Below, one piece after another: positions 8,881 to 17,299 of a stretch of DNA of 64,000 nucleotides. The notes under the pieces are model-generated. The model was not told the origin of the DNA and ran no database searches. It saw only the letters and a program-made list of their open reading frames with translations. The stretch is from positions 4,340,001 through 4,404,000 of the forward strand of contig CAXXKX010000003.1 of assembly GCA_963676655.2 (NCBI GenBank), written 5' to 3'. The number at the start of each line of letters is the position of its first letter. Within the stretch, counting starts at the first letter, position 1. The translations under genes and the position numbers were made by a program. Source of the DNA: G963676655 sp963676655. GTDB taxonomy: Bacteria > Verrucomicrobiota > Lentisphaeria > Victivallales > Victivallaceae.

Positions 8881-9660
8881 TTAATGAAACAAAGAGAGCA
8901 GGGGCCGGCCGGCCGAATCTTTGACCGTTTCAACCCGGCAATGATAAGTTTCGCCGATGATCTCCGGCGTCACTACTGTGTCAGGGGGGCCGTCCGCAAT
9001 AATTTTACCGTGCCGCAACAGGACAAGGCGCGAACAATAATGGGCGCTTAACTGAATATCATGAGAGATCAGCATGATCGCCATGCCGCGCTTCGATTGA
9101 AGTTCCGTCAGCAGTTCCATCAGCCGGACGCTGTGACCGAGGTCGAGAGATGCGGTCGGCTCGTCGAGCAGCAGAATTTCCGGTTCCTGAGCCAGAGAAG
9201 CCGCTGTTACCGTGCGCTGACGTTCGCCGCCGCTGAGGTTGCTGAAAGGCTTGTCCGCCATATCGATGATGTCCATTTCCTCCATTGCCCTTTCAACCTG
9301 TTCGCGATCATGCCGTGTGATCCAGCCAAATCTGGACAGATGGGCAATTCTGCCCATTTCCACCACTTGTTTGACCGAATACGGCATGGGGGTTGAGACA
9401 AACTGGGGAACCATCGCCAGGCGGGAAGCTCGTTCCCGGTGCGGAATTTCGCGGATTGGGCGATCATTGAGGCAAACCCTGCCGTTATGCGGGACCAGAC
9501 TGCCGCTGAGGATTTTGAAAACAGTTGTTTTGCCGGCCCCGTTAGGACCGATTAAGCCGGTAAAGGAATGGGGCTCCAGATCAAGAGAAAAGTCATGCAG
9601 CAGCGGCGGGGTGTCCGGGTATGCGAAACTGATATTTTCGGCGGATAATTTTGCGCTCAT
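8881..9660 (-). CDS. ABC transporter ATP-binding protein, FecE/BtuD type
   Basis: 259 residues with Walker A GPNGAGKT at 38-45, a Q-loop (MVPQFVSTPM), the signature LSGGERQR, Walker B EILLLDEPTASLD and the switch His (LISHD). It energises uptake of siderophores, haem, cobamides or similar through the FecCD-type permease encoded immediately upstream, whose gene it overlaps by 4 bp (translational coupling). No substrate-binding protein lies in this operon. Confidence 0.93.
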   Translation of the reverse strand: MSAKLSAENISFAYPDTPPLLHDFSLDLEPHSFTGLIGPNGAGKTTVFKILSGSLVPHNGRVCLNDRPIREIPHRERASRLAMVPQFVSTPMPYSVKQVVEMGRIAHLSRFGWITRHDREQVERAMEEMDIIDMADKPFSNLSGGERQRTVTAASLAQEPEILLLDEPTASLDLGHSVRLMELLTELQSKRGMAIMLISHDIQLSAHYCSRLVLLRHGKIIADGPPDTVVTPEIIGETYHCRVETVKDSAGRPLLSLFH

Positions 9661-10649
9661 TTATGGCCGCCCCTTCTTTTCCGGTTCAACAGCCAGAGGA
9701 AAAACGGTCCGCCCAACGATGCGGTAATGACTCCTACCGGGACATCCTGAGCCGGGAGGATTGAACGCGAAATCGTATCGCACAGGATCAGAAACATGCC
9801 GCCGCCGAACAGGCCGAGTGGAAACAACCGGCGATGATCCGCGCCGAAAAGACTGCGCAGGATATGCGGAACGATCAGTCCGACAAAACCGATGATTCCC
9901 GCTAGTGAGACCGACGCGGCGGTTAACAATGATGCGATTCCAAGCAGGGTATAGACGGTTCCTTTCGGTGATATTCCGAAATGCCAGGCCATATCTTCTC
10001 CCAGGGAGATGACATTTGCTTCGCGCCCGAAGATAAAAAGGATTAGTGTCCCGAGCGGTGCCAGAATGCTCGCGCAGATCAGCAATCGGGGATTTAATGC
10101 CTGCAAATTTCCCAGCATCCACCAGGTGATGCTGTTGAGATCTTCGACGCCGAGGGTGCTGATGATAAACATCATCATGCTTGAGCAAACGGTGCCGATG
10201 ATGATCCCGCTGAGCATTATATTTGTGGTGTAGGCTGAACTTTGGCCGCCGGCGACAGCCAGAACCAGGGCCAAAACGATTAATGATGAGAGAAAAGCGA
10301 TTGCCGGGATTGCCAGAGAAGACATGGCCGCCAGGCCGCTGATGATCGCGATAGCGGCGCCGACTCCGGAGCCGCCGCTGATGCCGAGAATAAACGGTTC
10401 GGCTAAAGGATTCCTTAAAACCGCCTGATAGGCCAGACCCGCGACAGCTAATGCCCCACCGACTGAAAATGCGGTAAGAGCCCGGGTCATGCGCAATTCG
10501 ACAATAACTTTAAGCTGAATGCTTGACAGTTCAGGGTTGAATAAATTGGTGTCGCCGCACAATAGACTGATAGCGAAAACCGGCGGGAGAAGCAGAATCA
10601 TGACCGCAAAAGGATGATTCCGGATGATTTTTTTAAGATTGTTTATCAT
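9657..10649 (-). CDS. FecCD-family ABC transporter permease
   Basis: 330 residues, about ten membrane helices. Family signatures are GGALAVAGLAYQAVLRNPLAEPFILG, quoted here only for its core LAVAGLAYQAVLRNPLA, then LSGIIIGTVCSS and GFVGLIVPHILRSLFGADHR near the C-terminus, the cytoplasmic loop that contacts the ATPase. It imports metal chelates or corrinoids across the inner membrane. The upstream gene at 10653, encoding a secreted glycosidase-like protein, ends only 3 bp before this start, so all three are probably co-transcribed. The partner is absent from this neighbourhood. Confidence 0.88.
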   Translation of the reverse strand: MINNLKKIIRNHPFAVMILLLPPVFAISLLCGDTNLFNPELSSIQLKVIVELRMTRALTAFSVGGALAVAGLAYQAVLRNPLAEPFILGISGGSGVGAAIAIISGLAAMSSLAIPAIAFLSSLIVLALVLAVAGGQSSAYTTNIMLSGIIIGTVCSSMMMFIISTLGVEDLNSITWWMLGNLQALNPRLLICASILAPLGTLILFIFGREANVISLGEDMAWHFGISPKGTVYTLLGIASLLTAASVSLAGIIGFVGLIVPHILRSLFGADHRRLFPLGLFGGGMFLILCDTISRSILPAQDVPVGVITASLGGPFFLWLLNRKRRGGHK

Positions 10650-10652
10650 GGG

Positions 10653-13553
10653 TTATTCGGCGGCGTGTCTGATCGAGAATGCCGACAGTAATCCTTTAAA
10701 GTTTTTCACATTGCCTGACACCCCGAATCCTCTTCTGTTCATCCCTCCGACCACGCTGGGCGTCATATAAAGCGGCATGCCGGGATACGGAAATTTTTTG
10801 CTTTTACCATTAACGCTGAATGTAATGTTTTTCAAGTCGCATATTACAGTAATTTCGGCCCATTTCCCAGCCGGGATAGACAAATCGGCCGGTAATTTTG
10901 TGCTTTTCATGTTTATACTGGTCCAGAAGGCTTTCAGCAGACCGTTTGCCCGCAGCATGGTAAGAGAGCCGATGTAATGACCATGATGACGGAAGATGAG
11001 TTCGGAACCGGATTCCCGTTCCGGTTTGATGCGAAGCTTCAGCTTGAAACTGCCGCGCGGCAGGACTTCGGCCGGAACTATGGCATAACTGCTTTCACCG
11101 TTGAATTTTAGTAAATAATCATTCTTTTCCTTGAGCCATTGAGGAGCGCGGGGTAGACTGTTATCCTTGCTGTCCGCGTGACGGTTGAAGCTCATGCCGT
11201 ATTCAAAGCCGCCGCCGAGTTCGGCAAACCACTTCTCCCCGCGTTTACACGGCAGCATAGCCCCGCAGACCGGATTAAAACGATATTGGAAATCCGGAAT
11301 AAGTTTGACTGGAACCTTGACTTCTACCGGCTGGTTTTTCGTTTCGCTCCAGACATTCAATTTCTGAACTGAGGTTCCAGGACGGCCTATTGCAACAGGT
11401 ACACTGCGCCAGATTTTTCCGGTTTTGGTTATTGCCCGGAGGTGGAATAGCGGATAATTTACGGTTTCATCAGATCCAAGGGTAAAGTTAACGGTTTTAC
11501 GATTCAAGGGGACGGGATGGTCGGGTAACCGGGAAAAACGGTCGAATCGGACGAAGCCGCGTCCGGGCAAAGTAAAGGCATAGGAACCCTCGTTCATAAT
11601 TGTTTTAACCGGAGCGATGTATTTGCCTGATTTTAAATCAAATTCAATAATCGCTTTGTCAGTTTCATTGCGTGGAATCAGCAGATAGACCGGCCGGGTT
11701 GCGGAGTTGAACTTCTGCCAGGTCTTGATTTTATTGCCTTCCCGGCGATAATACAAATAACCGTGGATCCCTGATTGTTTGAACTGCCATTCGGAAACGT
11801 TTTTTATCGTTATAGTTCCCCTTGGAGTTACGCCTTTGCCGCCGGCAGTCGGGTTCATATAGATGACGGCGTATTTATTATAGTCGATTTCCGGTTTATC
11901 GCTGAAGGCGTCGACTTCCCGGCCATTGCGCAGCAATTCCAGTGAAACTACCTCTTCAGGCGCGGTCAGCTTGCCTGAAACAGTCAACTTCCCATGATCG
12001 ACGGTCCAATCTATTTTACAGCTTACATCGGCAAGGTCGCGTAAGGGTTGTTTGACGTATTGGTAAATGGGGCAAATGGTCGGGCGAATGAGGATTCGCA
12101 TCAGCTTGAAATTGAATTTGCCGCCGGAAGCGGAAACCACGTTTAATTCTGGAATCAGGGCGCGTTCGGACGCGAATTGTTCTGAAGGTATCTGGTAGGT
12201 TAGATCATAGAATTTTCGGGAATGGAATGTTTCCTGCGGAAATTTATGAACAATTTTCCCTGCAACATTATAGAGGCTCAAAGTAACCTTGTAATCAGTC
12301 GTTTTCAGTGAATCTGGAATGTTAAGCATTTCAATCCGCAGTTTTTCACCAAGTTTGATTTGACGGCGGGTGCTGAACACCAGATTAGGAATAGCAATAT
12401 TATCTCCGGGCCATGGAGTTGGCGGCTGCTGTTTGATAACGCTCATAATGTAACGAAGGATGCGCCCGGTAGCCCGGGAACTGGAAACGGTTGGCTGGAG
12501 ACATGTATTCTCGTTGACTTCGTTCCATTCCGGCATGACGATAAAGTCGGGGTTCCCGGAGAGCGCGGCTGAGAAGCTCTGGCGGAGCCTTCTGGTGCCG
12601 GCCTCGGTTTTGGTGACGCCGCTGCGATGGTTTTTGTAGCCGATGGAGGAACTCAATGCCAGCAGTTTTTTGCCTTTGTATTTGGGTTCGGAGTAAAGTT
12701 GTTCGATAATCGGCAGCCAGCAGTTGCGAACAAAATCATCCGCAAAATGCCGTTCATAGGTGGAGGTGCTGATTTTGGTTTCATATCCCAGCCCGGCGCT
12801 CATGATTCCGTCGCAAACGTCAAGGTATGAACGCAGATATTTTTTGTAGCGCTCAGCCGATGCCGGAGACACTTTCCCGGTACTGGCATATTCCCGCTGC
12901 AGATCATATGAATTTTTCCGAATATCCAGCAGCATCAGAAAGTTGTCGCCGTTAGTCTGTTTAAGTTTGCCGATCAGTTCAGCATGCTGCTGCGGAGTCC
13001 AGTTATCGGCAACATAACTTGTGATGACCGCTTTCCCTTTGTAGCGCAGGGAGTAGGGAGATTTTACCGCGATGGCGGTTACCTGATCATAGATTTTAAA
13101 CGATCCCGGGTTAAGTTTTCCGGCGTACCAGAATTCAGGGAGTTCTTTTATTTTCTCTGGTGACTCCTTAAAGTTCTTCAGATATTGATCGGTTTCCCGA
13201 TACATTTGCAGGTGACCGGCGTTGGTTGCCAGATTTGCCATGCCGTCGACATCGTAATTTTTTAAAATTTCAACTTCGCGGCGCCAGCTTTCTTTGCCGA
13301 CTATGATGGTTCTGGCCGCCGGTTTGCGAATTGCGCGATCGTGCCGCAATGGCCGATCGATCCACCAGTGGAGATAATTACGATAGAGATTGTACTTGAG
13401 CTGACTGCGAGGAAAAACTAGAGGTCTTGATGTCAGACTTGGACGTGTGCCTCGTGTTAGAGTGGTTTCTTGAGTTTCTCTGGTGTATCCAAAGCCCCAA
13501 GAAGATATACCGTAGAGAAGTAAAACGCTCAATAAGAACTTTTTATTAATCAT
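10653..13553 (-). CDS. Secreted GH71/GH99-like TIM-barrel protein with C-terminal LamG domain, 966 aa
   Basis: A Sec signal peptide (MINKKFLLSVLLLYGISSWG) is followed by a glycosidase-like region. ILKNYDVDGMANLATNAGH, then SPYSLRYKGKAVITSYVAD and DNFLMLLDIRK resemble the beta strands of GH71/GH99-type barrels that act on alpha-glucans or alpha-mannans; FIVMPEWNEVNEN around residue 340 carries candidate acid residues. Beta-sandwich regions fill the middle. A LamG/concanavalin domain occupies the last 170 residues (GSFKLKLRIKPERE, AEITVICDLKNITFSVNGK). The family call is tentative. It precedes the FecCD permease with a 3-bp gap. Confidence 0.7.
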   Translation of the reverse strand: MINKKFLLSVLLLYGISSWGFGYTRETQETTLTRGTRPSLTSRPLVFPRSQLKYNLYRNYLHWWIDRPLRHDRAIRKPAARTIIVGKESWRREVEILKNYDVDGMANLATNAGHLQMYRETDQYLKNFKESPEKIKELPEFWYAGKLNPGSFKIYDQVTAIAVKSPYSLRYKGKAVITSYVADNWTPQQHAELIGKLKQTNGDNFLMLLDIRKNSYDLQREYASTGKVSPASAERYKKYLRSYLDVCDGIMSAGLGYETKISTSTYERHFADDFVRNCWLPIIEQLYSEPKYKGKKLLALSSSIGYKNHRSGVTKTEAGTRRLRQSFSAALSGNPDFIVMPEWNEVNENTCLQPTVSSSRATGRILRYIMSVIKQQPPTPWPGDNIAIPNLVFSTRRQIKLGEKLRIEMLNIPDSLKTTDYKVTLSLYNVAGKIVHKFPQETFHSRKFYDLTYQIPSEQFASERALIPELNVVSASGGKFNFKLMRILIRPTICPIYQYVKQPLRDLADVSCKIDWTVDHGKLTVSGKLTAPEEVVSLELLRNGREVDAFSDKPEIDYNKYAVIYMNPTAGGKGVTPRGTITIKNVSEWQFKQSGIHGYLYYRREGNKIKTWQKFNSATRPVYLLIPRNETDKAIIEFDLKSGKYIAPVKTIMNEGSYAFTLPGRGFVRFDRFSRLPDHPVPLNRKTVNFTLGSDETVNYPLFHLRAITKTGKIWRSVPVAIGRPGTSVQKLNVWSETKNQPVEVKVPVKLIPDFQYRFNPVCGAMLPCKRGEKWFAELGGGFEYGMSFNRHADSKDNSLPRAPQWLKEKNDYLLKFNGESSYAIVPAEVLPRGSFKLKLRIKPERESGSELIFRHHGHYIGSLTMLRANGLLKAFWTSINMKSTKLPADLSIPAGKWAEITVICDLKNITFSVNGKSKKFPYPGMPLYMTPSVVGGMNRRGFGVSGNVKNFKGLLSAFSIRHAAE

Positions 13554-13596
13554 GTCAGCCCTCTTGTTTTATTGATGATCAATTCCGGTCCGCTGT

Positions 13597-13625
13597 ATAA
13601 TAATACCGTTTCAAAAAAGATTCAA
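13597..13625 (-). promoter_or_regulatory. Candidate promoter of the GH71-like/FecCD/ABC operon
   Basis: The minus strand has TTGAAT (13620-13625), 17 bp, then TATTAT (13597-13602). The start codon lies 44 bp downstream of the -10 box. No B12-box or other recognisable riboswitch was seen in the leader. Confidence 0.45.
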
Positions 13626-13650
13626 TATAACTTTTCTTATTATAAATGAA

Positions 13651-13675
13651 ATCCGGCAGGATAAACCTGCCGGAT
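13651..13675 (-). terminator. Hairpin after the giant pseudopilin gene
   Basis: ATCCGGCAGG and CCTGCCGGAT form a 10-bp perfect stem with a 5-nt loop, 28 bp past the stop codon at 13703. On the minus strand the following bases are only moderately T-rich, so it may be a weak intrinsic terminator. Confidence 0.65.
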
Positions 13676-13702
13676 GAAGTAATTGAAATTTGCTTAAAAA
13701 TG

Positions 13703-16700
13703 TTATTCCTGGTTCGGCCACGGAGTGACAGCATCCATGTTCAGTTTGCCGTCTTTGTCCAGGGACCATAAGAAACACATGTCTTTTACAGGTTTTACGC
13801 TTGCATCAGCAATGAAGCCAACATTAATTGATTTGAAGTGCGCAGGTCCATGACGGTCATAAACAATCGCGACTTCAGTTTTGTCAGCCTGGAGGCGAAT
13901 GAAGTAAGGACTGTTCTGATCTTCGCCGTATACTCCATCACCGGCTCCGTTGTCAGAACTGCCATCGCTGCTGCCGTCATCACTGCTGCTGCCGTCGTTG
14001 CCGTCACTGCCATCGGTACCGTCGCTGCCGTCGCCGCCTTCGTCTCCATCATCCTGGGTTGTGTTACTATCGTTATCGGAGCCGTTATTGCCGCCGCCAT
14101 TGCTGCCGCCATTTCCGTTATTGCCGTCAGTACCGTTGGTTCCATCGGTACCATTGGTTCCGCCATCACCGTCAGTCCCATCGGTACCATTGTTGCCGCC
14201 GTCACCGTCAGTACCATCTGTACCATTGTTGCCGCCATCACCATCAGTCCCATCGGTCCCATTGTTGCCGCCGTCACCGTCAGTACCATCGGTCCCATTG
14301 TCTCCGCCGTTACCATCAGTTCCATCGGTACCATTGTCTCCGCCGTCACCGTCAGTCCCATCGGTACCATTGTTGCCGCCGTTACCGTCAGTCCCATCGG
14401 TCCCATTGTTGCCGCCGTCACCGTCGGTCCCATCGGTACCATTGTTGCCGCCGTCACCGTCGGTCCCATCGGTCCCATTGTTGCCGCCGTTACCATCAGT
14501 TCCGCCGTTACCATCAGTTCCATCGGTACCATTGTTGCCGCCGTCACCGTCGGTCCCATCGGTCCCATTGTTGCCGCCATCACCGTCAGTACCATCGGTA
14601 CCATTGTCTCCGCCGTTACCGTCAGTACCATCGGTTCCGTTTCCTCCGTCCATTCCGCCATCACCGTCAGTACCATCGGTACCATTGTCTCCGCCGTTAC
14701 CATCAGTACCATCGGTTCCGTTATTTCCATCAGTTCCGCCGTTACCATCAGTTCCATCGGTTCCGTTATTTCCATCAGTTCCGCCGTTACCATCAGTTCC
14801 ATCGGTACCGTTATTTCCATCAGTCCCGCTGTTCCCGTCGTTACCGTCAGTACCGTTATTCCCATCAGTTCCGCCGTTCCCGTCGGTTCCATCGGTTCCA
14901 TTGTTTCCATCAGTCCCGCTGTTACCGTCGTTACCGTCAGTACCGTTATTCCCATCAGTTCCGCCGTTCCCGTCGGTTCCATCGGTTCCATTGTTTCCAT
15001 CAGTCCCGCTGTTCCCATCGGTTCCATTGTTTCCATCGGTCCCGTTTCCTCCGTCCATTCCGCCGTTGTCATCGTTACCGTCAGTACCGTTATTGCCGTC
15101 AGTCCCGTTATTCCCATCAGTTCCGCCGTTCCCGTCGGTTCCATCGGTTCCATCGGTTCCATTGTTTCCGTCAGTCCCGCTGTTGCCATTGTTGCCGCTG
15201 TTGCCGTCGGTTCCATCGGTTCCGTTGTTTCCGTCAGTCCCGCTGTTGCCATTGTTGCCGTCGGTTCCATCAGTACCGTCGGTCCCGTTATTTCCATTGT
15301 TCCCGTTATTCCCGTTATTGGCATCGTCATCATCGCCATTGCCGTTACCGTTGTTGCCATCAGTACCGTCGGTTCCGTCATCACCGTTGCCGTTATTCCC
15401 GTTATTTCCGTTATTTCCGTTATTCCCGTTATTCCCGTTATTCCCATTATTGGCATCGTCATCATCGCCATTGCCGTTACCGTTGTTGCCATCGGTACCA
15501 TCGGTTCCGTCATCGCCGTTGCCGTTATTGCCGTTGCCGTTGTTGCCGTTGCTGTTGCTGTTGCTATTGGAATCGTCATCATCGCCGCTGTTGCCGTTGC
15601 TATTGGAATCGTCATCATCGCCGCTGTTGCCGTTACCGCCATTGCAGTTACCATTATTACCGTTGTTGCCGCTGTTGCCGTTGCAACCATCGTCATCATC
15701 ATCGTCATCATCGCCGCTGTTGCCGTTACCGTTGTTGCCATTGCCGGCATTCCCGTTTCCATTATTACCGGGACCGTCGCCATTCTGGTCGTTATTTACG
15801 TCGGAATTTCCGTTGTTACCATTGCCGTCTCCGCCATTGTCATCAACGTTTCCGGAATTGCCGTTACTGTTATCGCAGTTACCGCTGTTTCCATTACTAT
15901 TTCCGTTATTGCCGCCATTACAGTTTTGGTTTTGATTCTGGTTCTGTTCCTGATTCTGAGTGGAACCCTGATTTTGTTCCTGTTCAGTTTCCTGTTCCTG
16001 CTCCTGATTGGCTCCTGTGGAAGAATCATCTGAAGTAGCGGTAGATGAATCGTCATCATCGCCGCTGTTGCCGTTCCCATTGTTACCACTGCCAGCATTA
16101 CCCTGTCCATTGTTTCCAGGATCGTCGCCGTTCTGGTCGTTATTTACTTCGGACTGGCCGTTGTTGCCATTGCCGTCGCCGCCGTTATCATCAACGGTGC
16201 TTGAGTTTCCGTTGCAGCCATCGTCGTCGTCGTCATCATCATCACCATTGCCACCATTACAGTTTTGATTCTGGTTCTGGTTTTGTTCCTGATTTTGAGT
16301 GGAACCCTGATTTTGTTCCTGTTCGGTTTCTTGTTCCTGCTCCTGATTCATTCCGGTATTTGTTGTTTCATCGTCACTAACAGTAGTAGTGTCATCATTG
16401 CTGCTGCTGTTGCCGTTATTACCATTGCCGGCATTGCCGTTACCGTTATTTCCGGGATCGTCACCGTTCTGGTCGTTATTTACTTCGGACTGACCGTTGT
16501 TGCCATTTCCATCAGCGCCATTGACGTCGACAGTACTTGAATTTCCGTTATTGCCGCCATTACAGTTTTGATTCTGATTCTGGTTTTGTTCCTGATTTTG
16601 AGTGGAACCCTGATTTTGTTCCTGTTCAGTTTCCTGTTCCTGCTCCTGATTGGCGGTAGTAGTAGTTTCATCTGTGGTAGTAGTGGTGGTAGTTTCATCT

Positions 16701-17299
16701 GTGGTTGTAGTTGTGGTATTGCTGCATGTGCATTTATTAAGCTTATTACCGCAGACAGGACATACCGTATTGCCATTCCCTGCAAAAACGGCAGTGTATT
16801 CTGTCGTTACTTCAGTTATAATATTATCCCCGTCTGTATAAGTTGTTGCAATCCGGGAAATGGTCTCAAATTTCTTATTGTCGCGTGAACTGGTTTCTCT
16901 GGGACGGTTTCTGGCGCTGACCAGATAATCCGTATTTCCGACCAGATCAGACGGATCTTTAATTTTTCTGTGAGGAGTTCTGCTCGGGCATGAGAAAATA
17001 CCCAATGAATTTACGTAAGGATAAATGGGAGTGAAGTCGTCGAGCCAGCGTTCCTGATCGGGAAAATATTTGTGATCCATCCGGTAGGAGTGATAACAAA
17101 TTGAAATCTGACGCAGATTATTGGCGCAGGCAGTCTGCTTGGCGAATTCGCGGGCGCGAGCGATAGCCGGCAGAACTATCAGAGCAATAATTGCGATCAC
17201 AGCGATCACAACCAGCATTTCAACCATTGTAAAACGACGTACACCTAAAGCCTTGCGGCCGAGTGTCCTGTTTCTTTTGTCTATGTTCGTAATATTCAT
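13703..17299 (-). CDS. Giant prepilin-type protein with Gln/Glu, poly-Asp and Gly-X-X repeat regions, 1198 aa
   Basis: The N-terminus has the class III prepilin signal (GVRRFTMVEMLVVIAVIAII) followed by LPAIARAREFAKQTACANNLRQ, as in normal pseudopilins of this genome. A four-Cys knuckle CPVCGNKLNKCTC lies near residue 190. Then come about 900 residues of low complexity: a Thr tract, three Gln/Glu/Asn blocks, Asn/Gly/Asp-rich stretches with runs of up to eight Asp, and about 138 Gly-X-X triplets (mostly GTD, GNN, GNG, GDG) without proline. The last 75 residues are ordinary and contain DRHGPAHFKSINVGFIADAS, a degenerate H-x9-DG motif. Without the repeats about 275 residues remain, the usual family size, so the middle looks like an insertion that grew by repeat expansion. 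It is probably a surface-exposed, acidic, cation-binding fibre (inference). Confidence 0.85.
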   Translation of the reverse strand: MNITNIDKRNRTLGRKALGVRRFTMVEMLVVIAVIAIIALIVLPAIARAREFAKQTACANNLRQISICYHSYRMDHKYFPDQERWLDDFTPIYPYVNSLGIFSCPSRTPHRKIKDPSDLVGNTDYLVSARNRPRETSSRDNKKFETISRIATTYTDGDNIITEVTTEYTAVFAGNGNTVCPVCGNKLNKCTCSNTTTTTTDETTTTTTTDETTTTANQEQEQETEQEQNQGSTQNQEQNQNQNQNCNGGNNGNSSTVDVNGADGNGNNGQSEVNNDQNGDDPGNNGNGNAGNGNNGNSSSNDDTTTVSDDETTNTGMNQEQEQETEQEQNQGSTQNQEQNQNQNQNCNGGNGDDDDDDDDGCNGNSSTVDDNGGDGNGNNGQSEVNNDQNGDDPGNNGQGNAGSGNNGNGNSGDDDDSSTATSDDSSTGANQEQEQETEQEQNQGSTQNQEQNQNQNQNCNGGNNGNSNGNSGNCDNSNGNSGNVDDNGGDGNGNNGNSDVNNDQNGDGPGNNGNGNAGNGNNGNGNSGDDDDDDDDGCNGNSGNNGNNGNCNGGNGNSGDDDDSNSNGNSGDDDDSNSNSNSNGNNGNGNNGNGDDGTDGTDGNNGNGNGDDDDANNGNNGNNGNNGNNGNNGNNGNGDDGTDGTDGNNGNGNGDDDDANNGNNGNNGNNGTDGTDGTDGNNGNSGTDGNNGTDGTDGNSGNNGNSGTDGNNGTDGTDGTDGNGGTDGNNGTDGNNGTDGNDDNGGMDGGNGTDGNNGTDGNSGTDGNNGTDGTDGNGGTDGNNGTDGNDGNSGTDGNNGTDGTDGNGGTDGNNGTDGNDGNSGTDGNNGTDGTDGNGGTDGNNGTDGTDGNGGTDGNNGTDGTDGNGGDNGTDGTDGDGGMDGGNGTDGTDGNGGDNGTDGTDGDGGNNGTDGTDGDGGNNGTDGTDGNGGTDGNGGNNGTDGTDGDGGNNGTDGTDGDGGNNGTDGTDGNGGNNGTDGTDGDGGDNGTDGTDGNGGDNGTDGTDGDGGNNGTDGTDGDGGNNGTDGTDGDGGNNGTDGTDGDGGTNGTDGTNGTDGNNGNGGSNGGGNNGSDNDSNTTQDDGDEGGDGSDGTDGSDGNDGSSSDDGSSDGSSDNGAGDGVYGEDQNSPYFIRLQADKTEVAIVYDRHGPAHFKSINVGFIADASVKPVKDMCFLWSLDKDGKLNMDAVTPWPNQE
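14080..15319 (-). repeat. Gly-X-X (collagen-like phase) repeat tract
   Basis: About 138 consecutive triplets keep Gly in phase every third residue, with a single break (GND DNG GMD). X-X pairs are almost always TD, NN, NG, DG, DN or NS. At the DNA level it is built of 9-bp units and higher-order 36-bp and longer units, which explains open frames on other frames and strand. Confidence 0.9.
15911..16010 (-). repeat. Gln/Glu/Asn block, copy 3 of 3
   Basis: Encodes NQEQEQETEQEQNQ, then GSTQNQEQNQNQNQNCNGG. Copies 1 and 2 share the same protein sequence, each followed by an Asn/Gly/Asp-rich segment, so the unit is roughly 100-115 residues. Confidence 0.9.
16252..16350 (-). repeat. Gln/Glu/Asn block, copy 2 of 3
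   Basis: Same 33-residue block as at 15911. It is followed by GDDDDDDDDG, an acidic run absent after copy 1. Confidence 0.9.
16558..16652 (-). repeat. Gln/Glu/Asn block, copy 1 of 3
   Basis: First (most N-terminal) copy of the 33-residue block, preceded by a Thr-rich stretch with TTTTTTDE-type repeats. Confidence 0.9.

Noticed and set aside
13554..13650. Cobalamin riboswitch ahead of the FecCD operon
   Set aside because: The leader is too short and shows no B12-box-like sequence; only a sigma70-type promoter is visible.
14080..15319. RTX (GGxGxDxxx) calcium-binding nonapeptide repeats
   Set aside because: Some segments match (GGNGTDGNN), but the steady period is three residues, not nine, and the hydrophobic position of RTX is absent.
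13838..16038. Open frames of 731, 661 and 659 codons on the plus strand and a 662-codon second minus-strand frame
   Set aside because: They are Val/Ile/Ser/Pro-, Arg/His/Tyr- and Met/Thr/Ala-only translations of the repeat tract. Repeats in multiples of three that lack stop triplets leave every frame open; only the frame with the prepilin start is coherent at both ends.
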